NCBI GenBank assembly: GCA_944989445.1
Contig: CALYLW010000121.1
Span: 542,729-606,728, forward strand
Source: Ampullaceana balthica
Taxonomy: Eukaryota; Mollusca; Gastropoda; Lymnaeidae
Direction of reading: 5' to 3'
DNA length: 64,000 bases
A program made the translations under genes and the position numbers. The stretch's first letter is position 1. Every line of letters starts with the position of its first letter. Shown piece after piece: positions 23,973-36,700 of this stretch. The notes below the pieces were generated by a model. It did no database searches and was not told where the DNA came from. It was given only the letters and a program-made list of their open reading frames with translations.

Positions 23973-25184
23973 CTTGTAGGCAAGATCAATTAATAATATT
24001 ACATTTCTGTAAGTTTAGTCAGTACAATAACATTGCTCAATAATTACTTACTGGGAAATTATGGATGAATGAAATCTAAAAGTACTTATAAAAGATATAA
24101 GTTAATACTGTGTCACCAACTCATTAGTAACAAAGAAAATCCAGAGTCAGAGTTATACTTACCTTAGCCATAAACCCATGAGATCATCTAACCTTGACAA
24201 AAACGATGGTTTACAAAGACTATTCAAAACATGTAATTTTAATATTTTGATTGCATTGACCTTATTTTAAGTAAGAGTAAGTAACAGCAAATTTTAAACT
24301 TAATTTGCACTGAAGAAAATTCTAAATCAAGTAATTATTTTATCATCACAAGCTATACATTTACAAAGTAAGAAAAAAGAAAGAATTAACTCAAAATTAA
24401 TGGAGTAAGCAATATTTAATGCAAAATTGTAAGCAATGTTATGAAATCAAATTTTCGTTTTAAACAATGGGAATTGGTGCTTCAAGATATGGCAAGCTGT
24501 CACAGTGTCAAAATGTTACTGAAATTAGCATATTGACTGCAACAAACTATTAACCAATAACTAAATACTTTTAAACTGTGTCTGAGGAAGCAGCCTTTTC
24601 AGAGCAGCTGTGATACTTAATTGTTAGCACTAGCAGAGATATGTTTAAAAAGAGAATATCAATAGATACATGTATCTTGAAATTTCATTATAAACATATT
24701 TATTTGATTTTATGCTAAATCTAAACCAAGTTTAAAAAAATAGATCAAATAAACCTTAATGAAATATGTAAATGATTTAGTTAAAACAGAAGCATATCAG
24801 AGCAGAACATGAAGAGCCCCTCAACTTTAAGATTTTAGCTGATTTCTTTCCTACGTGGTGCTTAGCTGTAACAATCTTTTCAAGGGGCTGCCAATACAAA
24901 ATAAATGAACTATAACACAACATAAAATTTCATTGACTCACAGCAAGTACTGGAAACCTTAAAGTTTTTTTTTAAATTTGGTTTTAAAGCCAAAAATGTA
25001 CTAATTTATTTCATTTACTATTGATACTGAACATTATAACTGAACAAGACCTTTCCAAGGTGGGCAATACAAGAGCTATATGAAACATAGCAAGATGAGA
25101 AAAAAACTTGGCAGAAAAAAATTTACAAATATGAAGGAGACAAAGATTTTTTTTTATATTTGAACAAGTGAGCAGAACAAAAAT
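23973..25184. other. AT-rich sequence beyond the estimated UBR4 3' end
   Basis: No repeats and no open frame. It could include a longer UBR4 3' UTR if a distal poly(A) site is used. Confidence 0.4.
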
Positions 25185-26156
25185 GAATAAATTGAACAAC
25201 TTTATTTAATAAATATTACTTCTAAAACGAGGAAACAAGTTCTGAAATATTTTTTTAATGTTATTTACTAAGCAATAAACATGTAACTTTGTTGAACAGA
25301 ATAACTTTGAAAGAAGCAAGGAAGAAAAAAAGAATGAAACATAAAATCCCCGCAGGAAAAGAGAGTGAATCAAGTGGATTAAACCATGATGAAATTGACA
25401 ACATTTACCACTCAACACAGAAAACTAACTGAACTTATCCAAGATCTAGACAGTATTACATAAGATAAATCTGAGCTTGTTGCGCAACTCGATCACTTTT
25501 TATCAATTCTGTGATATCCTCCAGTTTTTTGGGGGAGGCTCACATCAATGATTCATCACTCTATGGATGAGGCAGAATGATTTAATAGTTTTTTTTAAAA
25601 ATTGTTTTATAAATGTTTTTGCCCATCGAAAATACTGCATAATAAAATGAATGTGAGTAGTTAAAACAAGTTTGGTCACACAGCCCTAAATCTGGTACCA
25701 ATATTTTCAATCAAAATTATACATTTTCTAAATTGTTTCAAGAAAAACAACTAAGGTTTTAAAAAAAATGTTGTTCATCTTTTAAATTGAAGAAAATAGT
25801 AGAAATAAATAATACTTTCCGGGAGATGGTAAAACGGATTGCTATACATATATCTGTCACCAGCAGAATAAATTTTGTTGAAACAAAAGTTAAGACTAAT
25901 CCGTTAAAATTCAGTTGAATTAAATAATTATAATCTAGGTCCTAACAAAATAAGAAACTTTAAAATCATGAGCACATGAAAAGACCTGTCCCTGTAAGCA
26001 AAGATTCATCAGTCCTGTCTTTAAATAAATATACTAAATAGAATATATGAAGTATTTAAAAAAATGATGAGGCTTTCCAGTTTCGCTCAAAGTTTGTAAA
26101 TATCTGCTCTATTATCTGTCCATCTGTCATAGTCTGCCATTCCTCCTGCATCCAAT
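25185..26156 (-). other. UBR4: UBR4 3' untranslated region (end estimated)
   Basis: This is AT-rich, repeat-poor sequence after the stop codon. The first AATAAA on the minus strand after the stop is at 25206-25201. It is followed by T- and GT-rich sequence (25190-25150), as expected near a cleavage site. A second AATAAA lies near 25008-25003. The exact end is inferred. Confidence 0.4.
25201..25206 (-). terminator. Candidate UBR4 polyadenylation signal
   Basis: AATAAA on the minus strand, about 950 nt after the stop codon, with T-rich sequence downstream. It is the first canonical hexamer after the stop. Use of the weaker ATTAAA near 25255 or of later sites cannot be excluded. Confidence 0.35.
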
Positions 26157-29100
26157 TTATGGGATACTTTGCAAGCAAGTTTTGATGAATTCATCTGGGT
26201 CATTGATCTCAGGCAGTAGACCTGCAAATAAATAAAACATTTAAAATAAAATATTTGTGGTTTGTATATGTCCATTTGAAAGTGAATTAATTTAAAATTC
26301 TTATTCTTCTCCTTCATTACTTGGTCTTGCTAGGATATAATATGTTATGTAAATCCTATACATTAATCTTTGACATGACTAAATCCCTCTGTCTTCAAAA
26401 CTCCAGATTGATGCACACTTTTGATAGGATAATCATTACTGTAGTTTGTCTGGTAATTATGGGCTGAGGCAGTTGGCGACGTTTGTTGGTGACTGATGGC
26501 CTTTGTTGGTGGCTGATGGTGTTTGCTGGCGGCTGATGCCGTTTGCTGGCGGCTGATGGCGTTTGCTGGCATTTGCTGGCGGCTGATGGCGTTTGCTGGC
26601 GGCTGATGGCGTTTGCTGGCGGCTGATGGCGTTTGCTGGCGGCTGATTGCGTTTGCTGGCGGCTGATGGCATTTGCTGGCGGCTGATGGCGTTTGCTGGC
26701 GGCTGATGGCGTTTGCTGGCGGCTGATGATGTTTGCTGGCGGCTGATGGCGTTTGCTGGCAGCTGATGGCGTTTGCTGGCGGCTGATGGCGTTTGCTGGC
26801 GGCTGATTGCGTTTGCTGGCGGCTGATGGTGTTTGCTGGCGGCTGATGGCGTTTGCTGGCGGCTGACTAGACCAATCTCAATGTACCAATCCGGAAAGGT
26901 ACATCTATAAATCGGGGCAAGAGATGGTCAGGGTGTCATAAGGAGGGTTAGGGCACGGTCTTTCCTGCCTGCCTCCAAGACTTTTTGTCGATTTGTTTAG
27001 TATTTTGGTTGTGCCATTCAGTTCAGGCACCACCAGGAGACCCAGTACTTGGATGCTGATGCCAAGAAGTCGTGCTCAACGCCAACCACTTTGAGTGAGG
27101 TTTTGAATGTATGCTTGTAAATCCTTTTTTCTACCTCTATGGGCTCATCGTTAATGCTTGAGCTCACCATAGAAGAGCCTCAACATAATTTATCAGAAAT
27201 GTTTGGGGATTATACATTGTAGAGCTAGCAAAGTACTTGACACAATAAATATGGGTAATGCCATCCAGCTGAAATGTTTAATCTAGGAGATCAGTTAGCT
27301 TTGATATAAATTAGCAGGCCTAAAGTGTAGCCAATCAGTCAACAATCATTGATCATGAAAAAAAAATTATTATTTATTTATTTCAAAAAAATTAATTGCC
27401 ATGATTTCTAAACAAAGACTGAGAGACATTCATTTTTATCTGGAAAAAATTAAGTTTCAGTTGAAACAATAACATGAAAGTACTTACCAACAACATCGAT
27501 GAACTCTGAAAATGACTGGCAGGTGATAAACTCCTCCTGGTAGACGTTGAGCACCTGGTCGCATTGCTCCAAGACAGATTTGTCATTGTGACGGATGTGT
27601 TCAAACAGGGCTTTAGTCCACAGCACACCTTCGGCCTGCTGGACTCTCTGAGGACAAGAATAAATACACCAGTGTCAACCATCAGAACGAGCATTGTTGA
27701 TAAGGGTTATTTAAAAATGGGGCTTGTCTTGACTTTTAACATTGGACTCACCCCAAACACTTTGTCAAAGAAAGTATTGACCAGTCCGAAGTAGATGAGT
27801 AGGGATTTGTAAGCTGAGTACGGCTGCACACTTCTGTCAGTCAGTGGGGGCATGCTGTTGACAAGGTAAACAAGATAGTAAGTAACTCATCTCTAAACCA
27901 TTACTGTATGCAAGAACACATGGAACAGAATAGACATACCAGATTATAAAATAATCTATTTATTTTGAATGACTTACATCTAGTTTAAGTTTACATGGAA
28001 TGGCTTAGATTTCCTAATGACAACAAGATTATATAAATATAAGTCATTGGAAGTGTAACTAGTTATTTTGAGCTTAGTTAGGTTTTTTAGTTAGTTAAAT
28101 GGGTTTCTACTTGTGCAAGGTTCTTTACAGAAGCATCAACCCTAATTAACTATTGAATGTTTAGCTCCTGGCATACACCAATTTTAACAGAACTGAAGTG
28201 GATGGTTATTGGAGGTCTTTTTTAAGGGAAAATTGTTATACTTCTTACAACGTAGACAGTGATATCATTCTTTGTTTCACATTAATTTACCTCTGCTGGG
28301 CATCCAGGGGACAGAGTGACCTGACATGGGCTGTAATGAGGATTCTCTCCAAGAATTTCTTCCTGACTTCTCTCCATCGAGATGGTGGTAGCATATGCAA
28401 GGCCTGGGCTGTGCTGTACAAAACGCCTTCAGCCTGAACACAAGGAATAGGAATTGTATTTACCACTCAAACATTAACAATATTTTTGTTGCATTTCAAC
28501 TTACGATGCTTGATACGTACTATGTGCTACAGACATGCACTGAAAATATATGAACTATGTTAAAATCACATTACTTCTAAAAGTAAAAATTTACCCCCAA
28601 AATTACAAAATTTTCAACCAGCACAGAACCTCCCGTTCTAAGCAGCTGAACATCTAGTTGTGTAACACTAGAGTTATCTGTCAGTCACATAAATGAAAAT
28701 TAGGTTGCATACTAATCATAAAAACATTGAATATCAGGTTCTTTACCTCGCCTGAATTCTCAACCCATTTTGTAGCTGGCATTTCAAGAAAACTGGTCAA
28801 GTTCTTCTCCTCTCTGCTTGATGCTCTGGTTCTGAAGACAAGAAAAAGAATAAAATAGAGTTGTTGCCAACTTTTAAAAACATCTCATTCTACAAATTAT
28901 AGCACAAAATCATCCTTTGGTGAATGGCTTGTAGCTGCAAGCTAAAGAAATTAATTCAAGCATTTTTGCTGGTTGATGATAACGTATTACTTTGTTAATG
29001 GCGGTAACATCAAAGCCTGGTAATTTAACATATAACCTGACATGAATAGTGATGCACACTCACGTGTTGATGGCGTACAGAACCATGTGCATGATTAGTG

Positions 29101-30707
29101 GTACCAGGTACATATTGGACTGGGGTCCACCTCCACCGCTCTCATCACTGAATGACTTCTCCTGGGCAAATCTCAGCAGCAGAAGTTTCAGGTCATGGAT
29201 GTTGTAGCTGTAGTTGAGGTCTCTGATACCTGTGCATTCTTGCAAGTAGTTGTTGTGTCTGGAAGTGAGGATAACAAAATGTAACAAAAGTTTGTTTATT
29301 TCATTATCACGAAATATTCATTGTTACTTCTTTTATCTTTTTGGTTTTTTTTATTTGTGTGACGGTGGAAGGGGAGGCAATTTGTATAATTATTTCTGCA
29401 GAATTTCTGTTTGGTATATTCTTGATTAATGTGTGATGTACACAATATGTTGAAAGACACAGACTAACTGCTAGTAAATTATTGCATGTACTTGTACAAC
29501 TTTTGATTGACTGCTTAACTTTTCATGTTAAATTTTTGTCAAACATTTCAATGTAGTCAGATGAGCCATAAATGATGGGCTTAAAACACACACGTTTCAA
29601 TGTAGTCAGATGAACTATAAATAATAGGCTTAAAACACACAAGTTTCAATCTACCTGGCCAGGCAACTAGCAAACACACTCTCCTGTACTTGTGGTCCCC
29701 AGAGAGGCAACAAACCATTACATCTGGTGTTTGCATTCTGCAAGGCGGCACTCTCCCACTCCTCTCTGCCCCGGGCATGTCTGAATGAGATAATGAATAT
29801 TTGGACAACAGTCAAATAGCTGGCATTTAAGTGCTCATAATAATATTCCTAAGACACAAACTAAAAAAATTGGTGAAAGGTCATTCTATTTTTGTGCCCC
29901 CAAACAATGGAATTCTATTCCATTACACATTCCCAGTATTCCAGCTTCTAAGACCTTCAAGACTGCACTAAAAACACATCTCTTCTAACTTTACGCTAAC
30001 AATTTATTAAACAACAATCAAACATTTCTTTAAATAGCTCATATTGTCATTATATTTAGGATATGAATGTTTTACATAGAATGAAATGATAATTAAGTGT
30101 GTTAATATTTTTATGCAAAGCACTGTGAGCCCAGTTACTTGCTGGGGTACTGCGATATGTAGATGTCAAATTATTATTATTATAATTCTCCAATTAGAGA
30201 CAGGATATCCAGGATCAAAGAAACTTCTAATACCTGACAGCTGCTGTGTGACAGTCCACATGTATGACATTAAAGTGTGTGACAGTAGAGTAGCCCACAG
30301 ACTTGCGTGTCTTGCTTTCGTAGTCCTCCATGTTGCAGCGTCTTGAGTAAGTGTAAATGGCCAGGACCTACAGCAAAATCCCACAACAAAGATCAGCAAA
30401 GTTTTCGGTTGACTAATGGGTTCATTTGTTTATAAAAAAGTTAAAAATAATCTTTTAGCCCCCCTACCTGGCCAAAAAAACCATCCAGCTAACAAATAAA
30501 ATATGGGAGTTAAATTGTTACAACATCAATTATCTGCCACAGAAAAACATAAAATCCGAACATGTTCCTGCCTCCAGACCCTACCTTCTGTGGCTGATAA
30601 CGATATCCCTCCCTACAGATACAACAGGTAAGTCCAGTCTCCTCCTTGAGGTCCTCCATCTGTTTCAGCACCGATGACTTCACAGTCACCTGACCCTTTT
30701 CGTTTGT
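26157..30707 (-). CDS. UBR4: UBR4 exons 68-76 of the window: hemiRING and C-terminus, residues 2945-3321
   Basis: Exons: 30585-30707, 30234-30367, 29655-29780, 29064-29258, 28747-28831, 28291-28433, 27752-27854, 27488-27647, 26157-26221. UBR4 lacks a normal RING. A single-zinc hemiRING with a neighbouring helical subdomain recruits the E2 enzymes UBE2A/B (established for the human protein). Here [10 protein letters not shown] puts Cys near residues 2972 and 2975, and HVDCH puts His and Cys near 3021 and 3024, so likely zinc ligands are present. The module continues [19 protein letters not shown]. The last coding exon is 65 nt and ends ...[15 protein letters not shown]. It starts in phase 1 after a TTTGCAG acceptor. 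A longer reading frame across this exon exists but ignores the splice junction. Confidence 0.96.
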
Positions 30708-33700
30708 CTATGGAATTTAGATGTTTTAACATTCAGAATTTAAATGTTTTAACATTCAGAATTTTAAAAAAGGTGGAATGTAAAATGAACAATATAAAAA
30801 TAAAAGGCAATGAAAGGCTAACACAATCATCGCATTTGATTATATAGGAAACTAACAAGCTATTATAAGATATTTACCGTCATGCCCAGGGCTCCCAGAT
30901 GTTTCTTCCTGACAGCCATGGCCAGACGTTTCTTTTCTGCTTTAGTCTGTTGTCTTACTTCTTCAATCTTTGAAAATGGAAATCAAATTATTAATTTATG
31001 ATTAAAACATTATTAAAGAAGGATTTATTTAGTTCCATCATTAAAAAGTGCTAGACATGTTTGATGTTGTTTTTTTTACCAAAGTACAATATCCATTTCA
31101 AAACCCTTGTGACACCCAAAACTTTTTTTTTAATTTTAAGCTCGAAACTATTATTTTACTGCAATAAAACATTTATCCAAAAGCAGTATCAGTGAGTTAG
31201 CTTGAGCTGTCATTTATCAGATAAAAAAAAGAATAGTATGAAATTTGTTGCCATACTTTCTTGGCAGATTCCTCATTTGTTTTGAGGGCATCCAGTAAGT
31301 TTTCAGCCAGGGTACCGACATGTTGGTCAGATGAGACCTGCTCCAGTTTGTGTAAGATTGGGATACACGACTGGGAGATTTGGTTCTAAAATAAGGACAA
31401 TTAAAATCTGGTTAAAATTAAGTTTACATTTTATATACATATATATTAGAAGACAGGGTAATAAAAGAAATTCATAAAAGTCACAATGAAATCAAAGAAA
31501 TGATCAAAGAAAAGAATTAATGAAACCCTTACATTTATAAGCAGATCTATAGAAAGTCCCCAAAATATTTTTTTTAATTTTAAATTTCTATTGCATTTCC
31601 TAAAATGGGATTCATTACAATTTTAAAGGGAACAATATGATGGTAATGATTATAATTATAGATTTCTACTAGCGGATGGAGATATAAGTGAATTACCTGA
31701 TAACAATCATCTGTTGTTTAATTTATATAACTTGGGGGTGACATTTGCATATAACTAATCCCGAGTTGGGGCACATTTGTTTTCTACATCTTACACGAGT
31801 AAGGAAATGTTTGCCTGCAAGTTAACCGAGTAAGGCAGTGGTTCTCAACATATGGCTTGTTGGGGATCAAACAACCCTTTCAGAGGGATTGCCAAAGCCC
31901 AAGAGGTCTAAGAACTGAGAAATCACTCCTATATCCACTCCAGGCATGTCCCCCACAAGCAGGACCGCATCCAAATACGTTTTCAAAATTTTAAGCATGT
32001 CACCAACATCCAGATACATGTCCAGATACAAATTCAATTTTTAAGAATTTATACACTTGAATCAAATATTTACAATACTGTTCACAACAGTAGGAAAATT
32101 AAATTACGAAGCGGCAACTAAAATAATTTTATTTTTTGGGTCACCACAACATGAGGCATTGTATGAAAGGGTCAAGATTTTAGGAAGATTGAAAACCACC
32201 GAGGTAGTGGATTGTTTGCTTGAATAAGGGTGCATGTTTGATACACGTTACCTGAGTAGGGGCATGTTTTGTACAAAGTCCTGTCAACATTCTCAGGCAG
32301 TAAGACAAACTTGGCTTGGTGAGAAAATCTTTCCACATCTCAGAGTCGGTTCTAAAAGAGAGAGAGAATAACAAGAATGAGACAGACTAATTTATACCTG
32401 TTGATTACCTTGTAGATTTGTTCTAAGTGTCTAAAAACATCAGCTCATTATTCTATTGTTATCTCCAGTTGTGAAATTTTAAACCATTTTAAAAAAAAAT
32501 TCCAGGCCATACTTCTATGGTCCTTATTAGCAGAACACTTACGCCAACAAAGTCCTTATTTGAGGTGCATGCTTCAGGATATAGTCAACAGCTGTCTGAA
32601 CCATTCCATGCTCTAAGATAAGATTTTTTAGTCGGATTCCATTGGCATTGCTCTGAAATAGGCCAATACATTATTTATTTTAAATTACAATTACAAAATT
32701 ACAATGTATAGTTAACTTTGTTTTACTGAATGAAGAATACTGTGATTATAGTTATTTTTATCATTGATGAGAACTCTGACCTCAATGGCACTTGCAATGG
32801 AGCAGAAACAGTCCAAGTGAATCTCCTCATCTTGACTATGTTCTAGGTCAAACCTGGTTGAAAAACAATGTAATATAGATGCATGATGTTTTGTAAAACC
32901 ACAACACATAATAACACGAATTAGCTTATAGAAGAAGCCAGCACTACCACACAAGATTAAGACTCCTCTCTTCATAAATCTTTTCACTAAAGCTGCTCTG
33001 TCTCATGCTAAAAGTTGATATCTTTATCGTAATTAATTACATATTATTAATAATTCTTAATAGATATTTGCATTTGTTAGGTGAATTTACTAAAGACACA
33101 GAAAAAAAAACTTTTTGGTTAATCATAGCATTGAAAACATAGCATAATCAAACATTATTTCAACGTACTTATCAAACTGTAGGTATGGCTTGAAGTGGGT
33201 CAACAGGGCCTCCATCTTGTCATCCTCACCAAAGGCCAGGAATGGTATGAGTCTCATCAAGGCTTGCAGCACTGTGGGGTTAGATCTGACAAAGGGTGAG
33301 TTGATTCTGTCCAGCATCATCAGTAACTGATCTTTGTCTCCACATTGCTTGGAAAATTCCTGGGATCAGTTGGAAATTACAGAATGAATTTAATAGTGCA
33401 ATAGATAAATCAACATGTCCCCCTTCCATTTTGAAGTTGATATCGCTCATTAGAAAAAAAGTATCGTACAATATTTAAAATAATCCTTACTTAAAACAAT
33501 AACTACAGCATTAAAGAGATTAACCACTACATAATGAAATGGTATACTCTCCATACCAAGGTCAGGATATTCAACACCACAATAAAGCCTGTCTTGTTGT
33601 ATGGAGCAGAAACATGGCGAATAACAGCAGCCATTTCAAAAAAGCTTCAAGCTTTTATAAACACATGTCTCCGAACAATTCTCCGAATCCGCTGGCCCAA

Positions 33701-36700
33701 TGTCATCACCAACGAAGACCTCTGGCAACGCACACAACAAGAGCCAGTGGATGAGCTAATACGCCAGCGCAGATGGAGATGGATTGGCCACACTCTCAGA
33801 AAACCTGCATCCAGCATTGTGAGACAAGACCCTCACATGGAACCCCCAAGGCAAGAGAAAAAGAGGTCGTCCCAAAATGACCTGGAGAAGGGAACTGGAG
33901 GCAGACACCAAAATGAGCGGGCACAGCTGGGGGCAGATAGAAAGATTGGCGCAGGACCGGGATGCCCAGAGAACCTTTGTTCATGGCTATGCCCCAGATG
34001 GGACGAAGGGTGATGAATGAAATGGTAAGAATTTTCAACACATGGCTAAAAATCATTTTTTTAAAAGATATAATACCGTATATTTCTCTGGTGGTTGTTC
34101 ACTGGCTTCAAGGAGAACAACCTCCATGATGTGTAACACCTGTTCTGTGATTGTCTGACCCTTGGTACTTGTGGCCCCTTCTTGTTCTGACCACAAAGCC
34201 TGAAACATTAACATTTTATTTTATAATATAACAATTAATTATACTCAACTTAATAGCAAAAGTCAAACAGAAACATCAACATTTTATAAGATACAAAAGA
34301 ATTATTTATGTGGAGCAAATAAAAAAATAAGCTGCCTAAAGGAAATAGCAGGTCTCTCAAACTGACACATGTTATGTCAATCTCATCATTCAGGTGAGCA
34401 TTTTAGACCAAACTTCATGGCTCAAACTGAATTAAGTGGATGAACAAAATGGGGGAGACTGCAATCAGGCTTATAGATTAGTAGATGAATAACATGTAAA
34501 CAGGGTATGAGTGAGCCTGACAGAACGTAACAAAATTACAAATGTTTTTACGTTCTGTCAGGCTCATTCATACCCTGTTTACGTGTTATTCATCTACTAA
34601 TAAGTGGGTGCCAATATGAGACTCATCAAAGTGGTCCCACACAAATTATGTTATATTGAAATAATATGAAAGATATTGAGATGATTTAGGTTGTGGTATA
34701 ACTGCTACACAAACATCACAATGCTCTCATATCAGTCAACTACAACACTGCTACCAACCAGGTTGTGGTATAACTGCTACACAAACATCACAATGCTCTC
34801 ATATCAGTCAACTACAACACTGCTACCAACCAGGTTGTGGTATAACTGCTACACAAACATCACAATGCTCTCATATCAGTCAACTACAACACTGCTACCA
34901 ACCAGGTTGTGGTATAACTGCTACACAAACATCAGAATGCTCTCATATCAGTCAACTACAACACTGCTACCAACCAGGTTGTGGTATAACTGCTACACAA
35001 ACATCAGAATGCTCTCATATCAGTCAACTACAACACTGCTACCAACCAAGTTGTGGTATAACTGCTACACAAACATCAGAATGCTCTCATATCAGTCAAC
35101 TACAACACTGCTACCAACCAGGTTGTGGTATAACTGCTACACAAACATCACAATGCTCTCATATCAGTCAACTACAACACTGCTACCATCCAGGTTGTGG
35201 TATAACTGCTACACAAACATCACAATGTTCTCATATCAGTCAACTACAACACTGCTACCAACCAGGTTAAGGGCGCCCAGCATGATGTTAATAGAATTCA
35301 AGTCTGGACTTGTCAGGTGCTGTCTGTTAGCCTTGACATTGACAGTGTATGAAAAGAGCTTGAGCAGCACCACCATCAATTGTTTGCCCAGCACCAGATC
35401 CTTGATGGAAGCCAGTCTGAAATATACAACACCCATGACATTGTCATTGAATTCTTCGTCTGAAAGTTAACAATTCAAGAACTTTATGCTTAAACTAAAT
35501 GGATAAAAATGTGTGATCAAAATAAATTTGAAGAGGTCATTTACATATAACATCTTCTCTTCTTGTAGATAACATCTTTTCTTCTTGTAGATAGTTTTTT
35601 CAAGGGGAAGTCTAATGAAAATTTTTATTGTAAACTTTTTTTTTACAACTTAAAATTCTCTCTAACTTGACACAGAAATGGATTCTGAGATGTACAATCA
35701 GCTTACCTTTCCAACATAACCTCAAGACCTCCACATTCTCTGAGAACATTGGCCATCTTGTAGACATCTTCTTTGTCAATGTCATCCTCTGTATAAATCA
35801 AGGGAAAGGATTACTTTTATTTTCCATCCTCTCCAACTTTGGGAATAGCCCAGCATTTCTTAAATAATCCAATCCACCTGCTATCTTCTGTACACATTAT
35901 CTCAAAATTTCTTATAATCTGCATTCAACTTATGAAAACTTTTAAAAGGTTCTCTGACTTTGAAAACAAAGAAAACTGTCAAGATAAACCAACTAACCTG
36001 GGCCAGAGTCCAGAGAATTAATCATATCCTCTGTAGCATCTCCCAGAAGACCTCGCATACGATACAGAACAGGCATCGGTTCACCCTGGTCAAGGAGAAT
36101 TTATCTTTTTAATAATAATTTACTAAAACAGATGAAATAACACTAGTATCCATCTCCTTAACTCTGATTGATGTGACAGAATGGTATTTTAAAAGGCAAA
36201 ACTTATAATTTCTTCCTATAAATTTTGAATTGCCATTCTTTACCAGTGGAAAACAGTAAGCACGATATAGGAGTCATGTATTACATTATGAGCCACTAAT
36301 AATAAAAATATATCATGAGTCATTTCATTTATCTCTCATCACCAGCCATTTTACCTCTCCATGTTCTGGGAGCCAAATCTTTTTGTAGACATCTTTGACC
36401 GGTAGATCAAGACTGATGATCTTTTTGTTGACCAACAGCTGAGGAATAAAATTACGAGAACAGGTTGACAACCAAATTCTGATATCCCTCTGTAGCACTT
36501 ATATGGCCTACCATGAATATTAAACAAGAAAATCATGTGGTTCATGAAACTGACTGGTACCCTGTTATTTGTTAGGTGGTGTATAAGTATAATCTCTAAA
36601 CAAAAAGTAAAAATTCCACCAGCTATAGCAGAAGTAAATGAAAGTAAAATAAATCATCCCAGTGATATTGTGACTAGATTTTAATGGCTATGAAAGAAAA

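Noticed and set aside
26087..26317. Alternative reading of the last exon ([18 protein letters not shown]...)
   Set aside because: It ignores the splice acceptor; joining from the previous exon gives the family-like [25 protein letters not shown].
26363..26672. Ala/Ser/Gln-rich frames in the last UBR4 intron
   Set aside because: Translation of the 20-bp minisatellite; the splice sites show it is intronic.
33534..34013. 159-codon host gene on the plus strand
   Set aside because: It is a frameshifted LINE fragment; its apparent start lies in the target duplication.
34691..35470. 259-codon plus-strand open frame
   Set aside because: It is the 72-bp minisatellite read in frame, running into the antisense of a UBR4 exon.
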